Under the pieces are notes generated by a model. That model had not been told where the DNA came from, did no database searches, and was given only the letters and a program-made list of their open reading frames with translations. Position numbers and translations under genes: made by a program. From contig CM042087.1 in the NCBI GenBank assembly GCA_023512835.1, positions 16,524,853 to 16,588,852 of the forward strand: 64,000 nucleotides of DNA, read 5' to 3'. Within the stretch, counting starts at the first letter, position 1. The number at the start of each line of letters is the position of its first letter. Below, in pieces: positions 46,144 to 59,792 of the stretch. The DNA is from Taxillus chinensis (taxonomy: Eukaryota > Streptophyta > Magnoliopsida > Santalales > Loranthaceae).

Positions 46144-49100
46144 TAGTGTTGGTGGTGGGTGAGGAGGTAAACGTAGCGGTGTTGGTGGTTGGGGTGAGGC
46201 GGACTGTCAATGGCGGAAGGGTGGATGGAATGCAATTCTAAAAAAATAAGACACAATTTTATTGTTTCGGTATTTGAAAATCATTTGTTTTCGAAAATTT
46301 AAATTATAAATAGATATCAAACAAAAAGACTTTGCTTTTTTTGTATTAAATAGCAAAATGATATTGAAAACGCTTTTCTTGCCGTTGATTTTTGATGAAT
46401 ATTCGGAAAATGGGGAAGTCTATAAAGCGGGGCTCAAATCCATAAAAAATGCTTTCTCTGCCTGCGAAAATTTTAACTTCAATATAAAAAATATAATTAA
46501 AATCGTTCTCTCGTGTTTTTCTAAAATCGTTTATTTTTAATTATATAATTTTTTAAAATACATATATTTAGCAATAATCAACTTCTCCTTATTATTCGTT
46601 CATTGAGAATAACGATAGGTTCGTGTGTACGATTTATATATTCTTGTATTGAATTTATATTAAAATTATATAATTTAAAAATAATTTATGCTTGGTATGA
46701 AAAAACTTTTTAAAAATAGTGTTTTTTAAAATTAATTCATGGTGGGTTTAATTAATAAAAATTTTAAAAGTTTGTTGTCTCTTTTTTAATAAATTAAATT
46801 TAAATTTAAAAACATTTAGAACAGTTTTTAAAATAACTATAAAATTTATTATTTATTTATTAAAAAAATTAAATTTAAAATTAAATAATTTAATTTTATT
46901 TGAATTTGTAGTGTTAGAAATAATAATACGATACTCAAAGTTGTCACATATTGAGTTTTAAAATTATTACATTTGATAAACATAAAAATTTTATCTTGCT
47001 CTTCTAATCGATATATTTTGAAAGTTTAATGTTATATTTGAAAGTTTCAAACTTGAAGTTTATAATTGAATTTTTGAACATGTAATTGAGATGTAATTAT
47101 AGGTTAATTGGATCAACTTATTTGAGAAAGTAGATTTGAAAAGACCATGTGATGGATTTTGTATGAGAGTATCTACAATTTTTTTGCAATTTTATTCCTA
47201 TTTTAGGGATTAATAGTATATAAATTGCTTGTTTTTCAAAAACACCAAAATATTTCATTCTTTATTTCTATGTATATTTTATTCTGAATTTAATTTATAT
47301 TATTTTTTCTCTTATCCTTTCATTTATTATCACTAATGAAAATATTACAAGTATAATAGTATATATTAAAAATTATAGATAAAATATTTATGAATGAATA
47401 GTAAATCCCTAAATATATGAATTTATTATTTATTTTTTATTCTATATACAATTTTAAAACCTAATGAAATTTATATATTGTAGATGCTCTAACAAAATAA
47501 AATTACATTAGCACACATATTCACATTTGCATACGGGAATAAAGAGTGATCAATTTTCACCATTTATGGATTATGTAGGTAACAACGGATATTAGGTTCC
47601 AAAAAGCTTGGAGTTGAGAAGATTCATTGTGGACTTTTGATGGATTGCCCTATATTCAGCTGTTATACATATACATTCATTATATATATATATATATATA
47701 TACATATATTATAATTTTTAAATGTATATATATATATTAGATTAATTATATATGACCTACACCGATTTTATAATGATATATCATCGGTACATTTAAAAAA
47801 TTATTTTTGTATGATTTATGACATAAATTTTGTTATAGTTGTTTCATGTGTAATTATTATATAATAGCACTGTTGTGTAGTTCAAATTAGTTCCTAAAAT
47901 TGGTAGTTTCGGCCATAACCAAAATGCGCTGGATATTCCTCAATGTCCCGGCTATTCACGGACGTGAGAAGCGGAGATGAATAATCATCTTCTTAGGGGC
48001 TGAATATGCATAGCAATCAAGGACGCATACCCGGGCCGAAACTAAGTTCCCACTCACGGCCCATGTAACAAGCTACACCAAGTAAAAAAGTGTAAAACAA
48101 TTAGCTCATAAGGACCCCGTTGTATAACCACTCATCAACAGACGACATTTATTTATATTTATTTATAATGTTATACTATTTTATATGGAATATATTTTTT
48201 TTTAACAAAAACTTCATTTTTTGATCCAATTTGGATATCATTTATAAATTACCATATATAATACAAAATTTCTCCTCCGATTTCTTCTAATCGAGTTTCT
48301 CGGTCTGTCATTATACCTTTCGGGGTAGAAGAATTACAATACCTATACCACTTAAAATTCTAACAATTAGTTGATAGTTCGAATATATTCATAAACCGAG
48401 TGGCTAACTTGTTTTAAATTAAAAATTTTCTTCGATATGGTTTTTGCCTATTTTTTATACCCATTATATAATTTATTTCTAATATTAGTCATCTTTTTGT
48501 TTGTTAGGTTTCAGAACAATTTAGATTAGGAAACATGATATATAGTGATCAATGGAAAACTTAGTTCATTGTTGCCCTAATTTGAAGTGAGGACAATGGA
48601 AGTTAGTTCTCATAATAGTTAACTGCCTTTAATTGAAGTGTCTTAATTTGGAGTCAAATGAAAGTGTATAAAAAGATACCTTACTAAATCAAATTACTTT
48701 AATTTATGAATTTAATTTAATAATGAACAATTAGAAAAGAATAATTAGTTAAATGCGAAGCTAGCTCAAGTGGAAGCCTGAGTTTTAGGACTTAATAAAA
48801 CCTAAAAAACTCCTTAAAAAGACAAGTTAGACGGATTTGCAACAGGATAATGACGTATTGCAATATCACTTGTATAATATGTTTTTTAAAATTACAGCAC
48901 ATATGGTTGCGAATTTGGCGTACTTCGAGAGAACATATACGCAATTTGCTTCATTTTTCGCGTTTTTGACCTCTATAATAATTTGAATGAGCTATTCTTA
49001 GGATGGCAATATTGGCCGTCCCATTCAGATCGGCCAAATATAACCAGTCCCAACAAGGCATTAGATTAGGACCGGATCTTGCTCATTTTGTTCCGATCTG

Positions 49101-50408
49101 ATATTTTATTTTTAAATAAATTTAAGTTAAACGTCTTGCTCTTTAGTTTTGAACTATTTAAATTATTAAATTCGAAATAAGACTATGTATGTTTGGTCGG
49201 ACAATACCTAATTTTAACCCGATCCGTTACCATTTCTTGCTTAGTTAATATTTTTTTTGTAATACGGTATCATTGTAATTAAACCGTGTTGTCCTATACT
49301 TTCCATTGTCGGGGTGTGATGGACCTGAAACGAAAATTGAGGGCACGGACAGTCACCTGACGGTAATTTTCTTTTATAATAGTTTTAACGAGCCCTGTGG
49401 ACAGCTCAGCTGATATTTTCGTGTATGCGTGCCGTCACAAGGATTTGTCCTTTTTTTTTCATAATAATTTTAAGGGTATGATTACTTACTTCGACATAAA
49501 GAACATGTTTAGCTGTTCACATTGTTAAAGTTCAAATTAAAATCGAAAGAAAAAAAAGATTGGTATAAGATATTGCTTAATTATTATCTGGTATAAGAGC
49601 AGTTATTGACTTACAGTATTTATTTTCATTGAAAATTGTTGTTGTCTCTCCTTGGAAAGTATTTTTAGATTGTATTTATTATTATTGTTTTCTTGAAAAA
49701 TGTTGTTATCCTCTCATTTATTAGCATATTATTTCGATTTTTTTTCTCAATTAAAGCTTTTAATTTGTCCTTTGAATTAATATAAGCTATATATAGATAT
49801 ATGATAATTCTAATAATAATATATGTGAAATTTAAAAAATATTTTCAAGTGTTATGAATATCTCCGATACAATCCCTTTGTGTTCTATAATATAATATAT
49901 ATTATAAATATATATTATATACCTATAATATATATAGATTGATGATACGAAAGCACAAGCGCGTTTGGAGGTTGTGAATAATATGACCTGAGACTATTTC
50001 TTTCGGGAATTACCCTATGGCCCATGTTAATTAATCCAGCGCGTTTCTGTAATTTACTTTGGGGTGGTTAATTTTTTACTATTATTTTCTATATATTATT
50101 TTTGGTTAGGCAAGGGCGGTTGAATTAGTCCCTAACATTATTACCAGTTCACTAATGACACATTCTACGACGTACACATATAAACCAACATATTTAGGCA
50201 GTCCACCCACGAAAGCGCGCTGAAGCAGCAAAGAAGAAGCATTCAAAAACTCAATGCAAGAATTAATCCAACTCACAGCATGATGATCTATATATATATA
50301 GCAGTAGCAGCAGCACTCAAAAGCATTCATTGATTCAGCAACTACAAGGCTGATCTCTTCTCAACAATTATTTCTTCATTTCCTTCTTAATTAATCATTA
50401 AAAATAGG
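46144..50408. other. AT-rich intergenic region
   Basis: No supported gene. It contains AT microsatellites (47680-47705, 49890-49935) and degenerate AT-rich sequence of transposon-like character. Near the end, a TATA-like run at 50286-50299 and a leader probably form the peroxidase promoter. Confidence 0.7.
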
Positions 50409-50638
50409 ATGAAGAGTTACACGGCTCTCCAAGCCCTCGTACTAGTATTATTCTGCTTTCTACTCCCAGCACTAGCTAGTCTTGAACTGGGTTTCTACTG
50501 GTCAACTTGCCCAGCTGCTGAGATAATCGTGAGACAGGCCGTACAAAGGCCGTAGCCCACAACCCCGGCTTCGCCGCCGGTCTCATTAGGATGCATTTTC
50601 ACGACTGCTTTGTTAGGGTATGTACTTATTAATTTGGT

Positions 50639-50671
<33 letters not shown>

Positions 50672-51573
50672 TGGTGTGTGGGTGTGTGTGTATATATATG
50701 GGATTGTTCGACACAATGGCAAAGCAGACAACATTAATTTCTTCTTATTTTAAGCGTATGCAGCTAACATTTATATGCGTGTGTGTTTTGATTCTACTCA
50801 GGATGTGATGGTTCCGTGTTACTGGACTCCACGCCCGGGAACACCGCAGAGAAAGACAGCCGAGCCAACAACCCCAGCCTGCGAGGCTACGAGGTTATCG
50901 ACGAGGCCAAGGCCCAAATCGAGGCCTCATGCCCCAACACGGTCTCCTGCGCCGACATCCTCGCCTTCGCTGCCCGCGACAGCGCCTTCTTTGCCGGCGG
51001 AATAACCTACGCTGTCCCCAGCGGTCGCCGGGACGGTGTCATCTCCTCGCTGCCGAGGTCACCCGAAACCTTCCTGCACCCTCCCTCAACGCCCAACAAC
51101 TGATTGATAGCTTCGGTCGGAAAGGGCTGTCGGAGGACGAGATGGTGACGCTCTCCGGCGCCCACTCCATCGGCGTCGCTCACTGCTCCTCCTTCTCCAA
51201 CCGCCTCTATTCCTTCAACGCCACCCACCCGCTGGACCCCTCCACGGACCCCGCCTACGCTGCTTTCTTGAGGACCCGGTCCCCCAACCCAGCTAGTAAT
51301 GCTGGAGGTGGTGGGTCGGATCCGACGGTATATTTGGACCCAACGACTCCGACCCGTTTGGACAACAAGTACTATTGGGACGCGGCGAGGCACCGGGGTT
51401 GCTGACGTCGGACCAGACACTGGTGAGCCACGCATCCACGGTGAGGAGGGTGAGGAGCAATGCCGGGAACGGCCACGCCTGGGGTGCGGTTTGGTGCGGC
51501 CATGGTGCGCATAGGTAAAATCGAGGTGCAAACCGGCATGTGGGTGAATCCGGAGGAACTACCATTTTATTAA
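50409..51573 (+). CDS. Class III peroxidase (frame broken by single-base deletions in this sequence)
   Basis: Secreted haem peroxidase of the plant cell wall/apoplast. The product begins with a signal peptide ([20 protein letters not shown]) and a mature start [11 protein letters not shown]. Next come the distal histidine motif (MHFHDCFVR), the central segment ([26 protein letters not shown]) and the proximal histidine motif ([15 protein letters not shown]). The C-terminal part ends at TAA 51571-51573. One intron (50618-50801, GT..AG) lies at the conserved first-intron position after FHDCFVR; the other two common introns are absent. The frame is lost by five apparent one-base deletions (near 50545, 50802, 51045, 51399, 51481), all or nearly all in homopolymer runs. 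No internal nonsense substitution is seen, so the gene may be intact in the plant. It could also be a recent pseudogene. Confidence 0.85.
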
Positions 51574-52612
51574 TTAATCGCTCGCGTCATGTAATGATGG
51601 ATGAGTTTCATCCATATTTTCCCCAGAGCTATTCAAATGTTTGAGTGATAAAGATGTAAACTGTTCTTTTTTATTGATGACTTAGAATTTACTTCTGTTT
51701 GCTTTTGGAATATTTCACTTGCTTGTGTATGTGCTCTCCCGTAATTGTTTACTCAACCTGATGAAGATTTGTGTGAGTAGACTGAACTTCTACTTGTAAG
51801 TTTTTAGGCAAAAATTTAAATGCCGGGTGAAAATTAGTATGCGTAAAATATATGGTAGATTATTGAGTGCAAAAAAATTTATCATTATTAAGTACAAGAT
51901 ACTAACGTTGTCTATGTAATCACCCTAATTTTACTTGATAGGGTCAAATAGAGTTTTTGAGTTATCATTTTACAAATGATTTTCAAACAAAAAACATAAC
52001 ATTAAGAAAACTTAAAAAAACATGAAATCACCACACCAATCAACTTAGGTATGTGACTAATCACCTAATGCACGAGCATGATTTGAAAAAATGACATCTA
52101 ATAAGACTCTTTATATGTTGAGGAAAATGAGGTGGAACGTAACTAGAATCTCCAACCACTAGATGATTTTTTTTATTGATTTATTAGACAACATATGATT
52201 TCATTTCCTTCAAAGTTTATTTTTATCTGGTTTACATTTGATTGTGAAGATGTGAACTTAATCATAGCTATTTTTAGGTGTTGAATTTTAAATTTGAAGA
52301 ATGTACGATGAATCTTCAAATAAGTAAATTTCTCATAGTAACTTTATTCTCAATTTTTTAGATTTTACGGTTTAGATTACTTAATATAGTATAATTTTTT
52401 ATGTAAAATTTATATTTTTTTAAAAGTATATTTAAGAGGAAATAGTATGAATGTTATAATATATATGTATTTTATCTTCAAACCTTATTTTTAAAAAACG
52501 AATGTAAAATTTTATGTAAATTTTTATAAAATTTTAAAACTCATTTCTAGAGAAATTATTATAAAAAAAAACCTCTATTTGATAAAAATACATAAACATA
52601 AGGCAATTGGTA
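51574..52612. other. Intergenic region between peroxidase and ubiquitin-eS31
   Basis: AT-rich; the peroxidase 3' UTR is at its start. No gene or clear repeat. Confidence 0.7.
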
Positions 52613-52615
52613 TGC

Positions 52616-52723
52616 TGGGCTAATGGGCCTTCGCAGGATTGGATTGTCGTGTTACACAGAAGCCCCTAGGTACGCTATAACTATAATAATCCTCATACCG
52701 TGCCGTCGCCGTCTTAACCCTAA
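52616..52723 (+). promoter_or_regulatory. Site II elements and telo-box of the ubiquitin-eS31 promoter
   Basis: Two site II motifs, TGGGCT (52616-52621) and TGGGCC (52624-52629), followed by a telo-box AACCCTAA (52716-52723), 122 bp before the ATG. This pair of motifs is a known signature of plant ribosomal-protein and proliferation-linked genes. Confidence 0.75.
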
Positions 52724-52844
52724 ACGACGCGACGCACAAAGCCTGGGGAGAGAGAGAGAGAGAGAGAAAGAGAGCCACACACTACTGCGGCAGCCGCCAC
52801 AGCCGAGAGGCAGGGAGTACACTATTGCGCCAGCCAGTCGGGAG

Positions 52845-53322
<478 letters not shown>

Positions 53323-54328
53323 TCGATGTCGCCGTTTGTCTTATCTTATCTGCTTTAAACAAATGTTTAAGGCTCCATTTTTTGGCGTTGTTGCTTAGTT
53401 ATTCTGATTCACATGACTTTTTATTTGTTTTAGTTTGGGTTTATTACTGTTAGGTTGTTCTCGTCTATTATCTTCTTTTTTCTTTAATACTATGAACGGT
53501 TCTTCTTTCGGTTATTAGAAGTTGGATTATGTGGATTTCATGTTCATTCATGCACTTGAATCAATTTATTGTTAGTTTTTTGACTTTGGTTTTTCTATAT
53601 ACGTGACCTTCTATTGTTGACGGAAAATATCTGTCTATATCCCTGTGTTCTATGTGGATTGGTTCATAGATGTGATGGATTGTTCAAAGGAGAGCTCTTT
53701 TATGAGCTATTTAATTCAGTAGCTATTAGCATAACAGCGTGATCTATCCTTATTGTTGAAAATGCAGTGTCTAGTTTGGGTTGATTCACAACCCATCAAA
53801 TTGGCTGAATTGGGTATTCGAGTGGTCAGATGGATTCTTTTGTTTGGTTTATCTGTTTATATGATAAGATTTTGACTAACGTGGATATCATTATTGGCAA
53901 TACATGGTGGAGTGACTTCCTTTGGCTTTGAAGCTGTGGAACTCACTTTTAAATTCTGTTATTATTTATAGAATTCAATGTTGGCCCCTCTATCAATTTT
54001 GGAATTCGTTTCAAAGCGTTTTAGCATTTATGTTTTCCAAAAAATAGTAACTAAAGTTTGTCATTATAATACTGGTTGCCTCTCCATTAGGTATTTTCCC
54101 TTTGTTTATTTAGTATTTCATACTAGTGGAATCCAGTGTTATTCTCATTTATATGTTTGCCCCCAGTAGGTTCTGGTCATGGTATTCATTGGATTGATTG
54201 CATGACATCAAATTAGCTTAGTCCGTTTCCAATTTGTTCAAATGGGTTTCTATGGTTCTTATATAACTTAGTTCACCTGTGGACCATAACGGATCTAGTG
54301 GAGCCAGCTGGGTTCATGGTCTCCAATT

Positions 54329-54360
<32 letters not shown>

Positions 54361-56687
54361 CTAAAATGTTTTGTAACTATGTTTTTTAGTTTTATTAAAT
54401 TTTAATTTTAATTATTAATATGATATTTTAATAATTATAAAAGTGATAAATAAATTATATGATTTTAATGTTTCGAATTTGATTATATGAGAATTTGAAG
54501 GGTATTTTTATTTTTATGTTTGATTTAAATGGTGTTAATTATAATTTGAAATAATACTTAAATGAGAATTACATTATTTTTAATAGTTTATATTAGGTAA
54601 CCGATAGAATTATGTATAGAGAATTCGTTTGCAAGTAAGTTGGACATTTACGAGTTACAAGTATGATTGTTATGAACCTAGTCGTAGGTTGCCTCTGGTC
54701 GAGGTTCAGAATTTCAAAATTAATTTAATGTCCGTTTTTCAATGATTTCAGTTGTGATAGTGTTCTCTTTAACTGTATCTAAAATCTCAAGGGAAGTTTC
54801 ATAAATTATGGAAATCTTTATGAGGCTTTCGTTAAATTAAATAACAAATTAGAGAGCATTGCATGTATGTAGACCAATGCATGAAAGCATTAACATACTT
54901 AGGATTCAATTTTTCAAATCATTGAAAGTCTTATTTTGTTATTACCTGAATTAGCTTGAAAATGTCATTAGTCTGATTAATTCAACCCGTAGCCTTATAT
55001 GGTCTCGTGTTCGTTTCGAACTTCATCGGCCTTCTTATGAAATTGATTTACCTAATTAATCTATATTGTGTTTGGTTCAGCAATTGCTCTTAGGCAAACT
55101 CATCTCCTCCCTAACCTTCTATTGCTTTAAAGTTTATTATCATCTCCTCCCTAACCTGCTATTGCTATTGATTTACCTCCTCATTGTCCTACATGACATC
55201 CTGAATTTGACTCAAAATTTGAGTTCCAATATGAGCAGCAAAATATGAGCCTAGTGTTAGAAGCTGAGGAGCATGTTGTCCCTGCAACTTTGGCCCAGTA
55301 GATGACTCTTTTGGCTCATCTTGTATCCTAGTATTCCTCATGGGTGCCATTCTAGACTAACATAGGCCAACATTTATCAACAATCATCTACCAGACAACA
55401 TAATTAGATAAACCAAATAAGTCAACAATGATGATTGCTGTTTGCTGCCATGTATGATTTTTTTATGGTGATAGTCAACTCTTGGTCAAATTGGCTTATA
55501 AATCTCCTATATATGTTGTTTTGGCTTGCATTCAGGTTGTCATTATGTAAATTATACAAGTATAATGATTGCTGTTCACCACGTTAATCTCTCTGTTATT
55601 CAAATTTCAATCCATTTGTCTCTTTTTCAGTAGTTGAACCGTATAATGAAATATAAATTTATTTCTGTCTATGTTTCTGATTTTGAAATCGTATTCTAAA
55701 CCAGTTAAACTATACAATGATTTTTGGTTTTATTTCTGAAAATTGGTTTTGGATTTCTAATTTCTGTTTTTCTTTCTTTTTTGTTGCACTTCTATTTTTT
55801 TTCAGCAATCTTACCACCATACAGTTGTGCGATATAGGTCTAATTTCTCCTTAAATTTTCATGCTTCTTTGGTTGCTTATGTTGTTCTGTCGTCAGCATT
55901 CTTGCACCAGTGATTGTGGTTATAGTTCTTTCAATCCTTCTCTAGCCTCTGCAAATAGTGTTCATCTGCTTGTTTTTTCGTTGGCAGAATGACGACTGAA
56001 GCTAACAATGTAGTTATCATTTCAGGTTATTTTTTTGAGGCAATTTTAATCACCACGTGTGAATTCCTTGAGCAGGACTGCTTTTGTTTCAGGTCATATG
56101 TCCAATCGTCAAGGGAGGGGTTTAAGATTCCGGGGCATGGTGGGGTCTGGGGTGGGGAGAAAGGAGGGAAGTAAGGATAAATAAAAAATATGATAAATAT
56201 TTTTAAAAATAAAAATATTCTTACTTTTTAAATTTAAATCTACTCACTTTTCTTTTAATTTTAAATAAATTAATATTAATATTTTATAAATTTCAAAATT
56301 CTTAGCTGAGAAAACAATCTAATCATTAAAAAAAAATCTTAAATGAAACATTCTTTCAAAGGCAATATCAAATTACGCTATAGACTTTGTAAAAAAAATA
56401 TAAATAAAAAAATAATTTAGAATATAGCAATACTATTTATTTTTTTCCTCAAAGAAAAGAGTTGAATTAGAGAAATGCCCTTACATTTATTTTTATATGC
56501 ATAGTACATTCCCTCAGTCGCTCGGAGTTCATCGTCCAGCTTGATTAGCCAATGGCCACCAGCAAAACAGTCTTTTTCATCATTGGGTAGCATCAGTTGA
56601 ACGCCTTGAATTTTCGGCACACATGTACATAGAACATCTACTTTTGTAGCAGTACAAATTGACCAAATGGCTAGCAAGCTAAGCCAT
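53323..56687. other. Intergenic region
   Basis: The 3' UTR of the ubiquitin-eS31 gene, then AT-rich sequence with an (AT)n run at 54337-54361. No supported gene; short open frames have no recognisable domain. Confidence 0.65.
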
Positions 56688-59600
56688 CTAATGCCTTACA
56701 AATGAATTTGGAAAAGATCTTGAGAAGATTGAAAACTTTGCTTTCACAAGCAGTATATAAATTCAAAGAAGGAATGTGAACGAGAGCCATGGCTATATAC
56801 CTGCAGATGAAAGGTGGTTTACATGAATCTATACCGTCTAACCCATGCAAACATGACAAAAATGGAGTAAGATGTTCACCACAACGGCGCTGATGGTTTC
56901 GAGAGATCGAGGAAAGGGTATGGCCACCTGGAAGAAACAAAGTGAAATATAAGATTTCGCATAATACCAGTGTTTCTTGAATTGAATCCCTTCACATGGA
57001 ACATAAGACGGAAAGAATGCTTACCATGTAACAACTCCGCAGATGTGAATGACCCGTTGGAAAACACCGTAGATGGAGGTCCAGAGCACAAAGTTTGCGA
57101 GCCCAAACCAAGAAAAATGGCTTGTATGTGAACAGAAAATTACATCAAATATATTGTGCAAATATCATAACTAGAAGCCCAACAAGCAACCAAGAGTCAA
57201 CCTAATTCTCGTTGAGCAATGTACAGGCCCAAACAATTCGGTTTTAATAGCCTATCACTTCAAATTATAAGGACATATTTATTTTGTCTGTTTTTATTGT
57301 CATTTTTAAAATATAATAATTATTTTTTTTAATTCAGAATATAAAAAAATTAAACAACAAAAAAATTATTTTTGCTTTTTATGTTCATTTTATTATTTTC
57401 AGTTTTATATTTTCTGTCAAAAAAAAAAAAGGAAGCCCGAATATGTTTTTCATTTTATATTTTCATTTTTATTTTCAGTTTTATATGTTCATTTTAAAAA
57501 CAAAAATAAAAAATAGTCAGTACAAACATGCCTAATGTTCTTTCAGTTTTATTTTGTTTTTGGTTCATAATTAGCAATCCAATGGGCTGGGAGGGCAGTT
57601 CTCGTAATGTTTCAAAACCACTTTCACAAATAAACAGTGATTGTGATTTGTGAAATTAAATTCCATCTTTAGAGATTTGATTACTCACAAGGCTATTAAT
57701 ACTGGTATCAATGATAAGGAAGACAACATTGACCGAATGCATGCATGCTATCACCTGCAGAGCACACAATAAATATCACTATGTGAGAGAATGCCATATT
57801 GGTACACTTTAAAAAGGCTCCAGAGAAGAAGGAGCAGTGAGATAATAATCTATTTCCACCACAAGTCTACAACAATATAAATACATGCGAACTGAAAAAG
57901 GACTTCTTAAACAAAAATGTCATAATTCATTATCATTGTTGTACTGTTATTTGGCTGTTGATATCTCTCGGAAAATCTTTCAAAAAAAATCTTAGCCATA
58001 TATGTCCCCAAGTCCAAACAATAAAAGGGCATAAACAGACAGGCAGATTCAATCTTTATATTCTACAGCATGAAAATGTAGACTGCAATGCCATTCTAAA
58101 ATTTCATATAATATGAAAAGGGTGCTCATAAGATTAGACTCACCAGGCTCAATTTAAAAGTTACATTTACCAGCAGTGGTACAAGTATACACCAAAATAC
58201 AATGTCGGTTAGTATAGCAGCACCTGCACAAGTCTGATAAATATAAAACAATTAGCCTCAACTATTATCTGAAAAGGTTAGATGTAAGTTCATATAGGTC
58301 TAAACATGTAATTTTCATCAATCACCTTTTAGGATTGTGGATCCCAGCGCAATATTATATCATTTCTGACGAACATTTTTTGTTTTATTGACATGATTCA
58401 ATGAAAAGGTAGTAGTTACAGTTAGATGCCAGGAAATGAAATTAGGGAGATTAACCTGATATATGGCATGCATTAGGGTATCCCCAGAATCCTGCTCTTA
58501 GCTGACTATCCACCTGGTTGTAATAGCTTTGACACTTGATGGTATTATTGGTATCCTGGGTCTTAAATTCATTAGTTGCAGCATCTGTTAATTTGCTCTC
58601 TTTTGATTCAGGTTTCAAAAGTTCATCTTTCACGCTATTTTTCGAGTAGGCTTCTTTGAGCACATCCAACATCCATAAGCGGATATAATTGTCCCAAGCT
58701 GCTGCGTAAAATGGCACACTTGAAACAAAATCTACATGAAAATGACTGCATGTCAAATCCTAAAGTTCATCATTTTACTTTGTCGCATGTAGGCATGCAT
58801 GAAACCAGAAGCAACTAAGAAAGCTGCTGCCTCAAAACACAGGATGAAAATGTGCAGTTAGGACGATTGACATACCGCCAAAATAAACCATAACCAATGC
58901 AAAAGTCCACCTGCATGTAAATTAGATCCAAATGAGCAGGAATTAGGCAGCAGCATATCTGTTTAACCAAATATACACTTAGCATCTTTACAAACAGAAG
59001 AAATATAAACTACAATACCAGTGTGAAGTTTTATATTCAAACAAGCATTCTTATGTTGATTTCCAACCATTTGTGCAATATATAAACTTGTCATCCATTC
59101 TGCCAATGAGATTAAATGTATAAATAGGGAGGGAATGGAATACTACGTACCAAGGAACCGCTAATGATATGGTCATAATTAAATGGTAATAGTAGCACTT
59201 AATTTGATAAAATCGCTAATCTATGGAATACCCATTTCAATAAACCAAATGTTTCGGACATATCTTATAGGGTCACACGTCCGGAATGGAATATGGGTAT
59301 TACAGCCAACCTAACAGTACTTTCATGTTACTTTCTAAGTCCATGTGCTATCTATGCGCGTAAAAAAATCATAGATCTTCCGTCTACAACCCAATAATGT
59401 TCCCATTTCATTACTTTTTTAACAAAATTTGAACTAGACAAAAACAAAACTTACCCTCAAATCCTATAATAAATTACCAGAGGTTGGGAAAAGAAAAGAT
59501 CGTCGTACTGGGTATAGAAGTAGAAAACGAAGAGGCCGGAGTCAGCAACCACTCGATAAAGAAAGCATGACAGGACAAATAACGCTGAAAGCGGGCACAG

Positions 59601-59792
59601 AAGCCAAACAGGTTGAGGTTTCTGAAGCAAGGCAGCCACAGATGATCGAATCTCAGGGGCGGGGGCTTTGGCTCTTTTGTTGAAGATGACAAAGAGATGC
59701 AGCTAAGGGGCCGGCGAAGGAGAGGGCGCAGACGGCCACCTGCCATCGGGCCAGTAGTCCAATCCGAGGCGGTCCCGGTCAAACCTCGCCAT
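56688..59792 (-). CDS. Conserved plant multi-pass membrane protein (Rolling-stone-like family), 8 exons
   Basis: Uncharacterised plant transmembrane family. Exons read on the minus strand: 59792-59509 (MARFDRDRLGLDYW; ALLQKPQPVWLLCP; FVFYFYTQ), 58910-58876 (WTFALVMVYFG), 58731-58456 (hydrophilic loop, AGFWGY), 58233-58144 (TCAGAAILTDIVFWCILVP), 57754-57689 (MHSVNVVFLIIDTSINSL), 57120-57025 (WFGLANFVLWTSIYGVFQR), 56927-56880 (WWPYPFLDLSKPSAPLW, completed by the flanking exons) and 56800-56688 (YIAMALVHIPSLNL). All introns can be placed at GT..AG. About six membrane segments are expected. Frame errors near 59745, 59650-59700, 58477, 57115 and 56751 are single-base, mainly in runs. The 5' end of exon 3 is the least certain boundary. 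Molecular function is unknown. Confidence 0.82.

Noticed and set aside
48750..48850. Possible tRNA-derived SINE (tagctcaagtgg resembling an A box)
   Set aside because: No matching B box or poly-A/T tail with a target duplication could be found.
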